Source: CAKOSP01 sp964369845
GTDB lineage: Bacteria > Bacillota_I > Bacilli_A > RF39 > UBA660
Assembly (NCBI GenBank): GCA_964369845.1
Contig: CAYJFJ010000004.1
Span: 1-62,084 of the forward strand
Length of the DNA: 62,084 bases
Direction of reading: 5' to 3'
In this document: in pieces, positions 54,813-62,084 of the stretch
How positions within the stretch are numbered: position 1 is the first letter of the stretch
Layout of the letters: each line of letters begins with the position of its first letter
The notes under the pieces: generated by a model
Told to the model about the DNA's origin: nothing
What the model saw: only the letters and a program-made list of their open reading frames with translations
Database searches by the model: none
Made by a program: the position numbers and the translations under genes

Positions 54813-54830
54813 TGTTGGTTATGGTCAACA
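54813..54830. promoter_or_regulatory. Operator-like repeat at the suf promoter
   Basis: TGTTG-GTTATGGT-CAACA, a 5-bp inverted repeat, lies over the -10 and the start site of the regulator-sufC-sufB promoter. It fits repression by the encoded regulator. Confidence 0.5.
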
Positions 54831-54858
54831 TTTTAAATGATTATCTTTACTTTGTCAA
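54830..54858 (-). promoter_or_regulatory. Sigma-A promoter of the suf operon
   Basis: TTGACA (54858-54853) and TAAAAT (54835-54830) on the minus strand with 17 bases between. Confidence 0.75.
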
Positions 54859-54870
54859 TGTTTTTCCATA

Positions 54871-54891
54871 AAAAAACAGACATTGTCTGTT
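54871..54891 (-). terminator. aspS terminator
   Basis: Stem AACAGAC / GTCTGTT and seven T on the minus strand, overlapping the stop. Confidence 0.8.
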
Positions 54892-56620
54892 ATTTACTTT
54901 TTAATTCGATGTTTAATTCAGTTAGTTGTTTAGTCTCAACAACACTTGGACACTGACTCATTAAGCAAGATGCACTTGCAGTTTTTGGAAATGCCACAAC
55001 ATCTCTTATGTTTTCTGTGTTTGTTAAAAGCATTGTTAATCTATCAAGACCAAATGCTAATCCTCCGTGTGGTGGAGTTCCATATTTTAAAGCTTCTACA
55101 AAGAAACCAAATTTTTCTTCGACATCTTCTTGAGTAAGATTTAAAGCTTCAAACATTTTCTCTTGAACCTTTTCATCATGTATACGAATAGATCCTCCAC
55201 CTACTTCATATCCGTTGATAACCATATCGTACGCTTTTGAGTAGCATGACCCTTTATCAGTTAAAAGTTTATCAATATCTTCATCTTTTGGAGCAGTAAA
55301 TGGATGGTGAGTTGCCATATATCTATTTTCTTCTTCACTATATTCAAATGCAGGAAAGTCTACTACCCATAGAGGACTAAATGCATCTTTTGAAATTAGA
55401 TTTAGATCTTTTCCAAGTTTGCATCTTAATTCACCTAAACTTGTTTTAACTACTTTATAAGTATCTGCTACAAATAATACTAAATCATTTTTTTCAAGCG
55501 ATAGACTGTTTATTATAGTAGTTTTTTCTTCATCTGTTAAAAGTTTTGCTATTGACCCAGTTATTTCTTCTTCAAGTTTTAAAAATGCAAGACCATTTGC
55601 TTTGTAAATTTTAACGAAATCTGTTAATTTATCTAGTTCTTTTCTTGAATATTTATCTGCAGCATTTTTTACTACTAAGCAGTTTACTTCTTTATTTTTC
55701 ATAAACTCAATTGAAGATGAGTTAAATAATTGCGTTACATCTACTATTGGCATTTCAAATCTCAAATCAGGTTTATCTGATCCATAATATTTTATTGCAT
55801 CATCATATGGCATTTTCATAAACGGTGAGTTTAATTCTATATTCTTTACTTCTGAGAATACTTTTTTTATTAAATTTTCAGCTAAGTTCATTACATCTTC
55901 TTCAGTAACAAAACTCATTTCCATATCTATTTGAGTGAATTCCGGTTGTCTATCTGCACGTAAATCTTCATCTCTAAAACATTTAGCTATTTGGAAATAT
56001 TTTTCCATTCCACCAACCATTAGTAATTGTTTGAATAATTGTGGACTTTGCGGCAGAGCATAAAAAGAATTTTTATTAACTCTTGATGGAACCAAATAAT
56101 CACGAGCTCCTTCTGGAGTGCTTTTACATAAAATTGGAGTTTCTATTTCAATAAAATTATCTTTATCTAAATAGTTTCTTACTGCCATAGTTATTTTGTG
56201 TCTTGTAACTAATTTTGAAGATACTTCTTCTCTTCTTAAATCTAAATATCTGTATTTAAGTCTAGTGTCCTCTAAAGCAGTTGCATTTTTACTTATTTCA
56301 AAAGGTAAGTCATTGCTTTTATTTAAAATGTCAATAGCTGTTACATCTACTTCGATTTCTCCTGTTGCAAGATTTAAGTTTTTACTTTCTCTTTCTAATA
56401 TGTTACCTTTAACACTAATAACAAATTCACTTTTTAATGTTTCTGCAAGTTCATAACATGTATTTTCTGGTCTTACTACTAATTGAATAACTCCACTTCT
56501 ATCTCTTAAATCTATGAATATTAATCCTCCTAGATTTCTTTTTTTTGCTACCCATCCTTCTAAAGTAACTTCTTCATTAATATTTTTTATATTTAATGTA
56601 CTAAAATTAATTTTTTTCAT
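54890..56620 (-). CDS. aspS: Aspartyl-tRNA synthetase
   Basis: A 576-aa bacterial-type class IIb synthetase. N-terminal OB fold (GWVAKKRNLGGLIFIDLRDR), motif 2 FRDEDLRADRQPEFTQID, the bacterial GAD insertion domain (about 270-410) and motif 3 GGLAFGLDRL. Full length. Preceded by its own T-box; in B. subtilis it is downstream of hisS, here the two are 8 kb apart. Confidence 0.97.
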   Translation of the reverse strand: MKKINFSTLNIKNINEEVTLEGWVAKKRNLGGLIFIDLRDRSGVIQLVVRPENTCYELAETLKSEFVISVKGNILERESKNLNLATGEIEVDVTAIDILNKSNDLPFEISKNATALEDTRLKYRYLDLRREEVSSKLVTRHKITMAVRNYLDKDNFIEIETPILCKSTPEGARDYLVPSRVNKNSFYALPQSPQLFKQLLMVGGMEKYFQIAKCFRDEDLRADRQPEFTQIDMEMSFVTEEDVMNLAENLIKKVFSEVKNIELNSPFMKMPYDDAIKYYGSDKPDLRFEMPIVDVTQLFNSSSIEFMKNKEVNCLVVKNAADKYSRKELDKLTDFVKIYKANGLAFLKLEEEITGSIAKLLTDEEKTTIINSLSLEKNDLVLFVADTYKVVKTSLGELRCKLGKDLNLISKDAFSPLWVVDFPAFEYSEEENRYMATHHPFTAPKDEDIDKLLTDKGSCYSKAYDMVINGYEVGGGSIRIHDEKVQEKMFEALNLTQEDVEEKFGFFVEALKYGTPPHGGLAFGLDRLTMLLTNTENIRDVVAFPKTASASCLMSQCPSVVETKQLTELNIELKSK

Positions 56621-56636
56621 TTTTTTCCTTTCTTAA

Positions 56637-56842
56637 AATAAAAAGACTCTATAAATATAAGGACGAATGTAATCCGTGGTACCACCTTATTTCATAGAAT
56701 CTATGCACTTTTTCTTTAACGCCGAAATTTGCGATTTATTTAACGTTTGTTGTCTTTTTTTATATTACTAACTATTAACTTTCACCTTGTGTTAATTCTC
56801 TTTTTAAGTTGTTTTATAAATACTTTTCAAACAAATAATTTC
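56637..56842 (-). promoter_or_regulatory. T-box riboswitch of aspS (specifier GAC)
   Basis: Minus-strand leader. T-box core AAGGTGGTACCACGG, a terminator helix GATTCTATGAAATAAGG with CCTTATATTTATAGAGTC followed by five T, and a GAC Asp codon at 56754-56752 in an A-rich loop after stem I. Layout matches the hisS T-box, so both probably descend from one element. Confidence 0.9.
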
Positions 56843-56848
56843 TTCTTA

Positions 56849-56877
56849 ATTTTACACTTTTAATTGTGTTTTGTCAA
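56849..56877 (-). promoter_or_regulatory. Promoter of the aspS T-box
   Basis: TTGACA (56877-56872) and TAAAAT (56854-56849) on the minus strand, 17 bases apart. The -35 starts just after the stop of the upstream gene. Confidence 0.75.
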
Positions 56878-56878
56878 T

Positions 56879-57457
56879 CTATTTCTTAGTTTTTTCTTCC
56901 TTAGATCCATATTCTTTTTTATATATTCTTTTTATTTTTTTATATTCCATTTCTACTTTTTCATTATTCGTAAGGTGCTCAATACCTGCACTTACATAAA
57001 AAGATCCTATTAAGTTTAAATGAGTAAGAGCTATGCTTGGAGCTATGTATAAAAATATATATACTAGCATTTTTTCAAAACCATTTAACCTAGATCCTAA
57101 AGAACTAATTATTTCTTCAGAGTTTTTATCTGCAAAGTATTTTTCTAATGCTTCGCAAAAAAATTGTTTGTCATCTTCAGTTAATTCATATTTATCTAAA
57201 AAACTTATTTCATAATCAATAGTTTGCTCTATAAAATATTGATTTTTATATATTTCGTACTCTTTTTCTTCGCTAAATAAATTGAGTTTTGTTTTAGAAA
57301 TAAATGGCAAATATATTAAAGAAGTATAAAGTATTCCAAGGTTTACTAAAATACTTGTGTATATAGGAATATTGTTTATATTTTTTTTTAACGTGACCTT
57401 CTTTTTTAAAATTTGTATTTCTTTAATTAACTCTTCTTTAGTTTTTTTATTTTCCAT
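56879..57457 (-). CDS. Uncharacterised two-TM protein
   Basis: A 192-aa protein not recognised. A short coiled coil at 5-27, one membrane helix at about 30-52, a charged domain of about 75 residues (probably extracytoplasmic), a second helix at about 130-155, and a Lys/Glu-rich tail. Its ATG is one base after the dtd stop, so it belongs to the rel-dtd operon. Function unknown. Confidence 0.7.
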   Translation of the reverse strand: MENKKTKEELIKEIQILKKKVTLKKNINNIPIYTSILVNLGILYTSLIYLPFISKTKLNLFSEEKEYEIYKNQYFIEQTIDYEISFLDKYELTEDDKQFFCEALEKYFADKNSEEIISSLGSRLNGFEKMLVYIFLYIAPSIALTHLNLIGSFYVSAGIEHLTNNEKVEMEYKKIKRIYKKEYGSKEEKTKK

Positions 57458-57458
57458 A

Positions 57459-57899
57459 TTACTCTTCTTTTTCTAAAATGATTGTTACTGGTCCATCATT
57501 TACAATAGAAACTTTCATGTCTGCTCCGAATATTCCAGTTTCTACATCTATATGTTTTCTCAATGAATCATTAAAGTAATCATATAAAACTACTGCTTTT
57601 TCAGGTCTCATAGCTTCTATGTAAGATGGTCTATTGCCTTTTTTTGCATCAGCATATAAAGTAAACTGACTTATCGATAAAATCTTTCCATCTACATCAA
57701 GAATGCTTTTATTCATAATTTTATTCTCATCATCAAATATACGAAGATTTATTATTTTATTTATTAAATGATCTATTATTTTTTCATTGTCAGTATGTGT
57801 AAAACCTACAAGTAGTGTAAGTCCTTTAGAAATTTGTCCTACAATTTTTCCATCTACTTTTACATTACTTTCATTAACGCGCTGCACTACTATTTTCAT
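57459..57899 (-). CDS. dtd: D-aminoacyl-tRNA deacylase
   Basis: A 146-aa editing enzyme that removes D-amino acids from tRNA. SQFTLYADAKKGNRPSY (the catalytic SQFTLY) and NDGPVT with the cis-Gly-Pro motif are present; length is typical. It overlaps the rel stop as ATGA, as in B. subtilis relA-dtd. Confidence 0.95.
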   Translation of the reverse strand: MKIVVQRVNESNVKVDGKIVGQISKGLTLLVGFTHTDNEKIIDHLINKIINLRIFDDENKIMNKSILDVDGKILSISQFTLYADAKKGNRPSYIEAMRPEKAVVLYDYFNDSLRKHIDVETGIFGADMKVSIVNDGPVTIILEKEE

Positions 57900-60016
57900 A
57901 AATCACCTATTTCAGTAGATACACTTCTAACATTTCTAATTCTATATATTCCATTTATTAAATCTTCTAAAGCTATATTATCTTTTACTTTAATGTTTAT
58001 TTCAAGTAAATCACTATTTTTTATTTTGGTGTGACTTACTAAGTTAGCATTTTTCTTCGTACATAACTCTATTAAACTTGCAATTATGTCTGCTTGCTCT
58101 GAAATTTTAATGTATAATTTAGTCAAATAGTAATTAGTAGCTTCCTCATTCCATTCAACACTTAATACTCTTCCATCTTCAATATCTATATTTTTACAAT
58201 CTTCTTTATGTATTGATATTCCTTGACTTTTGGTTATGTAACCTACAATTTTATCGCCTTTAACAGGCATACAACATTTAGCCATATTTACCATTATATT
58301 TGATTCATTATTAATTAAAACTGCACCTTTACTTGAAGAATTGCTTTTTCTTCTATTAGTTTTATTAATTAGTAGGTCTTCAACAAGTGATTTATCTTCT
58401 GTTGTTAAATTTATAATGTAACCTGCTGTATACCTTAATGATCCAATTCCAAGTAATAATTCTTCTATATCGTTTAGTTTTAAATCTTTTAATATTTTAG
58501 TTATGTTTTTTTCATTTAAAACTTCATCAAATGATAATTTTCTTTTTCTTAGTTCTTTTTCTAAAAATGTTTTTCCTTTTTCAATATAGCTATATCTTAA
58601 TTCTTTTGAAAAGTATGATTTTATTTTATTTCTTGCTTGACTAGTTTTTACAAATGTTAACCAGTTTTTATTTGGTTTAGCTGTAGCGCTTGTTTTAATT
58701 TTTATAATATCTTGGTCATTTAATTCATGTGTAAATGGAACCATTACATCATTTACTATAGCTCCAACTGTTTTATCGCCTACATTTGAATGTATTCTGT
58801 AGGCAAAATCTATTGGTGTTGCTCCTTTTGGAAGTTCTACTACATCTCCTTTAGGTGTATATACGTATATAACTTCTTTTAGGAAATCATTTTCAATATT
58901 TTTTTCAAATTCAATATCTGAATCATTATTATTTGCTTCAATTATATTTCTAAACATTTCTAGTTTTTGCTCCATAATATTATGGATTTTTTTAGTGTTT
59001 TTTTCTTTGTACGAAACGTGTGATGCTATACCTTTTTCTGCTATTTCATCCATCTCGTAGGTTCTAATTTGTATTTCGTATAATTTATTGTTTTCACCAT
59101 TTACCGTAGTATGAAGAGACTGATACATATTTTCTTTAGGTGATGCAACATAATCTTTGAATCTTTTTGATATAGGTTTATATTTTGAGTGTATTAATCC
59201 TACTACTGTATAACATTCACTTTCTTTATTCACAAATATTCTAAGTGCTAATATGTCGTATATATCACTCCACTTTTTACCATTAGAAAGTTTATTATAT
59301 ATACTGTAAACGCTTTTAACTCTTCCTTTAATTTCATATTCAATATTATTTTCTTTTAATAATGAACCTAAATTTTGTTTCATCAAACTTAAATCATCTG
59401 TAAGTTCTTTTTTGCTTGCATCTAACTTTTCTAATATATCTTTATATACATCTGGTTTTAAATATTGTAAACATAAATTTTCAAGTTCACTTTTTACCCA
59501 GTTCATCCCTAATCTATGCGCTATTGGTACTAATATGTTTAAAGTTTCTTTTGCTTTTTCCTTTTGCTTTGCTGGATTAATCGCCCAGTTAGTTCTCATG
59601 TTATGAAGTCTATCTGCTAGTTTTATGTATATAACTCTTACATCTTCAGCCATTCCTACTAAGATTTTTCTTAAATATATAGCTGATTGATCTGTGTCAT
59701 CCTTTAATTCTAATTTATTAATTTTTGTTAAGGAATCTACAATTTTTGCAATATCTTCACCAAAAACTTCTCTAATTTCTTCTTCGGTTTTACTTCCAGA
59801 GCTTATTACCTCGTGTATTAATGCTGCAGCTACTGTTTTGTTATCTACACTTAATTTTGTTAGAATTCCTGCTACTTCCAAAGGATGTGTTATAAAATCA
59901 TCGCCACTTAACCTTTTCATCCCAGCATGCTCTTTGCAGGCATATTCATATGCTTTTAAAACGATTTTCTTGTTATCTTTATCTATTAAATTTTCACAAA
60001 TTTGCTCAATTGTCAT
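57896..60016 (-). CDS. rel: RelA/SpoT (Rel) (p)ppGpp synthetase with degenerate hydrolase site
   Basis: A 706-aa long Rel protein: HD domain (1-170), synthetase (about 225-345; YDILALRIFV, KDYVASPKENMYQSLHTT, EIQIRT), TGS (GATPIDFAYRIHSNVGD) and C-terminal ACT. Synthetase residues are kept. In the hydrolase the metal and catalytic block HDxxED of Rel reads HEVISS here (His68, Glu69, Ser72, Ser73) while His44, Asp135 and Asn139 remain. Hydrolysis of ppGpp is therefore probably lost. ATG at 60016 has GAAGGTG seven bases before it; a GTG at 60025 is in frame. Overlaps comN by 11 nt. Confidence 0.93.
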   Translation of the reverse strand: MTIEQICENLIDKDNKKIVLKAYEYACKEHAGMKRLSGDDFITHPLEVAGILTKLSVDNKTVAAALIHEVISSGSKTEEEIREVFGEDIAKIVDSLTKINKLELKDDTDQSAIYLRKILVGMAEDVRVIYIKLADRLHNMRTNWAINPAKQKEKAKETLNILVPIAHRLGMNWVKSELENLCLQYLKPDVYKDILEKLDASKKELTDDLSLMKQNLGSLLKENNIEYEIKGRVKSVYSIYNKLSNGKKWSDIYDILALRIFVNKESECYTVVGLIHSKYKPISKRFKDYVASPKENMYQSLHTTVNGENNKLYEIQIRTYEMDEIAEKGIASHVSYKEKNTKKIHNIMEQKLEMFRNIIEANNNDSDIEFEKNIENDFLKEVIYVYTPKGDVVELPKGATPIDFAYRIHSNVGDKTVGAIVNDVMVPFTHELNDQDIIKIKTSATAKPNKNWLTFVKTSQARNKIKSYFSKELRYSYIEKGKTFLEKELRKRKLSFDEVLNEKNITKILKDLKLNDIEELLLGIGSLRYTAGYIINLTTEDKSLVEDLLINKTNRRKSNSSSKGAVLINNESNIMVNMAKCCMPVKGDKIVGYITKSQGISIHKEDCKNIDIEDGRVLSVEWNEEATNYYLTKLYIKISEQADIIASLIELCTKKNANLVSHTKIKNSDLLEINIKVKDNIALEDLINGIYRIRNVRSVSTEIGDL

Positions 60017-60248
60017 CTCTTTCACCTTCTTTACTATAATTTATAATATCTGCGTTTAATATATCTTCCACCATATCTGCAAGTGATAAATTTGCCGCAT
60101 TTTTCCATTTGTGATCTTTGAAATAATTCCATAACTCTACTTCGTTAATGTAAAAATGTTTTAATTTTAGTTCTGCTGATCTTGTTTTTAAAGCAGGTTT
60201 TAATCTGTTATGTAATTCAGATAATGATTTGAATTTAATTTCTTCCAT
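60006..60248 (-). CDS. comN: Post-transcriptional regulator ComN-like
   Basis: An 80-aa protein with the post-transcriptional regulator pattern: LKPALKTRSAELKLKHFYIN, EVELWNYFKDHKWKNAANLS, then LADMVEDILNADIINY. In B. subtilis ComN controls comE mRNA and lies by spoVB and secDF, near rel. Here it sits between spoVB and rel, which supports the call. ATG at 60248 has AAGGTG; the frame continues upstream without a good site. Confidence 0.75.
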   Translation of the reverse strand: MEEIKFKSLSELHNRLKPALKTRSAELKLKHFYINEVELWNYFKDHKWKNAANLSLADMVEDILNADIINYSKEGERDDN

Positions 60249-60313
60249 AAAATTTTTCACCTTGTCATATATTTATTATATAACAATTTATATTTTATTT
60301 AAAGGGAGAATAA

Positions 60314-61612
60314 ATGAATAAGAAAAATATTTTTATAAAATCTACAATATGCCTTTTGATTGGGGGATTTATTACTAGATTAATTGGCTTTGTAATACGT
60401 ATAATTTACACCAGACAAATAGGATCAGATGGAATATCACTATTTGCTATTGTTATGCCTACGTATTCTATGCTTATTACCATTGCTTCTTTAGCACTTC
60501 CACTTTCTGTATCAAAACTAGTGGCAGAAGAAAAAAGAAAAAGTGTTTCTATTATGGGAAATGCACTATTTTTAACTATAGCAATTAACTTTATCATAAT
60601 TTTGTTTATGTTTTTATCGAGTGATTTTATTGCCACTTCTCTTTTAAATGAACCTCTAGCTAAAAATCTACTTATAGCTATGAGTTTAACTCTTCCATTT
60701 GTGTCTATTTCATCTATTATTAAGGGATATTTTTTAGGTAAACAAAATGCATTTCCTTATATGGTTTCTAATGTTTTAGAGCAATTATTTAGATTTGTAA
60801 TAATAATGATATTTTTACCTATTTTATACAACATCGACGTTTACTATGCTGTTTTAGGAATTATTTTATTATCAGTTTTTTCTGAATCATTTAGTATTTT
60901 TGTTTTTATGTTTTTTCTTCCGAAAAAATCTAAAATACATAAAAGTGATTTAGCTTATTCTAAAGAAATAAAAAAAGATATATTATCTTTATCCGTTCCA
61001 ATGGTTTCTTCAAGAATAATTGGTAATATCGGGTATTTTTTCGAACCTATAATACTTACTAATTTTCTTGTATTTGCTGGTTTTACTTCTCAGTATGCTA
61101 TTTCTCAGTATGGAATATATAATGCTTATGTTATTCCTATTCTTACTATGCCGGCTTTCTTAGTTCAAGCATTATCACAAACCTTGATTCCTGAAATTAG
61201 TAAGTTTAAAGCATTGAATAATACTTTAATGATAAAAAAAAGAGTGAGGCAAACTCTGCTTTTCACTCTTTTAGTAGGTACTATTTTTTCTGTTTTTTTA
61301 TATTTCTTTTCTGAGATTTTATTAAAAATCTTATATGATACTAATTTAGGATTATCTTATATTAAGATATTATCACCTTTTTTTGCTCTATTTTATTTAG
61401 AAGGAATATTTTATTCAATACTGCAAGGACTAGGTTTTGCAAAATTATCTTTTAAAATAACTCTTTCGGGTGTTTTCATTAAACTATTATTCTTAGCTGT
61501 TTTATCTTTAACTTTCTTAGGTATATATTCATTAATAATTGCAGAAATTGCAAATATATTATTTATAGTAATTTATTCATTAGTAATTTTCAAAAAAGAA
61601 AAAATAATTTAA
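60314..61612 (+). CDS. SpoVB-like lipid flippase (MOP superfamily)
   Basis: A 432-aa protein with 12 or more helices of the polysaccharide-biosynthesis/MurJ-like exporter fold. Starts GGFITRLIGFVIRIIYTRQIG and has SLALPLSVSKLVAE, the SpoVB-type N-terminal pattern. SpoVB family members move lipid-linked precursors across the membrane. It is divergent from comN, which is adjacent to spoVB in B. subtilis. AAAGGGAG site. Substrate cannot be read from sequence. Confidence 0.8.
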   Translation: MNKKNIFIKSTICLLIGGFITRLIGFVIRIIYTRQIGSDGISLFAIVMPTYSMLITIASLALPLSVSKLVAEEKRKSVSIMGNALFLTIAINFIIILFMFLSSDFIATSLLNEPLAKNLLIAMSLTLPFVSISSIIKGYFLGKQNAFPYMVSNVLEQLFRFVIIMIFLPILYNIDVYYAVLGIILLSVFSESFSIFVFMFFLPKKSKIHKSDLAYSKEIKKDILSLSVPMVSSRIIGNIGYFFEPIILTNFLVFAGFTSQYAISQYGIYNAYVIPILTMPAFLVQALSQTLIPEISKFKALNNTLMIKKRVRQTLLFTLLVGTIFSVFLYFFSEILLKILYDTNLGLSYIKILSPFFALFYLEGIFYSILQGLGFAKLSFKITLSGVFIKLLFLAVLSLTFLGIYSLIIAEIANILFIVIYSLVIFKKEKII

Positions 61613-61616
61613 TAAA

Positions 61617-61940
61617 TTATTCTGCATCAAAATAAATATAACATTTTTCAGTTCCGGTTACTGTAACTCCCATAGTTTTTGTTGAATCATTCCAATTTAA
61701 TGAAGAACCGTTTCTACAATAACTTTTACTACTATTGTATGTATAACCTGTTTTAGGAAACTGTGTTAAATCAGACTCGAAGTACTCGCCAGTAACTTTA
61801 TCTTCTAAAAGTATAGCAAATAACTCTTCTTCGTATTTTATTTCATTTTTTTTATTATTAAAAACTGTATAATAAGTTATAATTGCACCTACTAAAATAA
61901 CTCCCAGTATCAATGATGTCATTATAATTTTTTTTTTCAT
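61617..61940 (-). CDS. Small exported protein with two conserved-type Cys
   Basis: A 107-aa protein with an N-terminal membrane anchor (5-26, IIMTSLILGVILVGAIITYY) and an extracellular domain from about 60: TGYTYNSSKSYCRNGSSLNW, DSTKTMGVTVTG and TEKCYIYFD. The two Cys (72 and 100 approximately) could form a disulfide. Similar modules recur in surface and pilin-like proteins of gut Firmicutes, from memory. AGGTGATAAT site before the ATG. Convergent with the flippase gene. Function unknown. Confidence 0.7.
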   Translation of the reverse strand: MKKKIIMTSLILGVILVGAIITYYTVFNNKKNEIKYEEELFAILLEDKVTGEYFESDLTQFPKTGYTYNSSKSYCRNGSSLNWNDSTKTMGVTVTGTEKCYIYFDAE

Positions 61941-62010
61941 ATTATCACCTATAATAGAAGTATACTATAAATTTATTTTAATTTCAATAAGGATACAACT
62001 TATAATAAAA

Positions 62011-62034
62011 AAATGATATTATCATATCATTTTT
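62011..62034. terminator. Bidirectional A/T-rich hairpin
   Basis: 9-bp stem AAATGATAT / ATATCATTT with A-run and T-run flanks. It could terminate a minus-strand gene beyond the window edge. Confidence 0.6.
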
Positions 62035-62053
62035 CCTAAATTGAAATTTGAAC

Positions 62054-62080
62054 CGCACCACGAAAGTGGTGTGTTTTTTT
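62054..62080 (+). terminator. GNRA-loop terminator at the window end
   Basis: 8-bp stem CGCACCAC / GTGGTGTG with a GAAA loop and seven T. No plus-strand gene precedes it closely, so it may end a short RNA or an extended flippase transcript. Confidence 0.75.
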
Positions 62081-62084
62081 ATAT

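Noticed and set aside
1..62084. UGA read as tryptophan, as in mycoplasmas.
   Set aside because: Several genes end in TGA (yidD, trmK, mnmA, rel) and Trp is coded by TGG in conserved positions such as WCGPC.
1..62084. CRISPR arrays, insertion sequences or prophage.
   Set aside because: I saw no spaced direct repeats, no transposase and no phage structural genes. The only integrase-like gene is XerD-type and isolated.

Overview
The window comes from a very AT-rich, low-GC Gram-positive chromosome. Its closest relatives by gene content and order are Bacilli, probably one of the reduced, uncultured gut lineages near Erysipelotrichia, RF39 and Mollicutes (inference). TGA is an ordinary stop codon here (yidD, trmK and mnmA all end in TGA), so this is not a UGA-Trp mollicute code. 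The assembly is draft quality: a run of 10 N interrupts uvrC and one base is missing inside smc.

Layout. 1-5.7 kb: a ZnuA-like lipoprotein and yidD (minus), rnc-smc (plus, smc frameshifted), def and a small YjcZ-like protein (minus). 5.8-15.7 kb: ftsW-gmk, comEA-comEC-holA, rnhC, cvpA-trxA, yigZ and uvrC. This follows fragments of B. subtilis order with many genes missing. 16-21.9 kb: an isolated RnfC-like/RnfD-like pair, the dnaG-rpoD-trmK operon and a YqfQ-like gene. 22-27.6 kb: GspF-like and prepilin-peptidase genes, a 31-aa DUF4044-type protein, a SpoIIM-like membrane protein, a 197-aa unknown, mnmA and an HTH protein. 27.9-32.6 kb: an arginine deiminase operon (arcA-arcB-yfcC-type antiporter-arcC, minus). 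32.7-36.9 kb: ZIP transporter, a 38-aa Asn-rich peptide, xerD, rarA-gpsA. 36.9-40.6 kb: tcdA behind a 6S RNA, a GH73-like enzyme and a HerA-type ATPase. 40.7-46.8 kb: hisS-asnS-gatCAB under a His T-box. 46.8-52.6 kb: four large helical proteins of unknown function that look paralogous. 52.7-54.8 kb: a DtxR-family regulator with sufC-sufB. 54.9-60.3 kb: aspS with an Asp T-box, a 192-aa membrane protein, dtd, a Rel protein whose hydrolase site is broken, and a ComN-like gene. 60.3-62.1 kb: a SpoVB-like flippase and a small exported protein.

How it fits together. Most of the window is housekeeping: cell division, replication, tRNA charging, uptake competence, arginine fermentation for ATP and Fe-S assembly. 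In B. subtilis comN/spoVB, relA, dtd, hisS, aspS, the 6S-1 RNA, tcdA and rarA lie close together (from memory). Here the same set is present, but an approximately 8 kb block holding the four unknown genes plus dtxR-sufCB separates hisS from aspS, and each synthetase has its own T-box. That block is the best candidate for something undescribed. The three-gene part of it has a promoter with a clear inverted repeat between -35 and -10. Other points worth checking are the Cys-rich C-terminus of the suf regulator and its operator, the hydrolase-dead Rel, the two-subunit Rnf-like pair, the ligand-less ZnuA homologue, and -10 boxes exactly six bases upstream of GTG starts in uvrC and mnmA.
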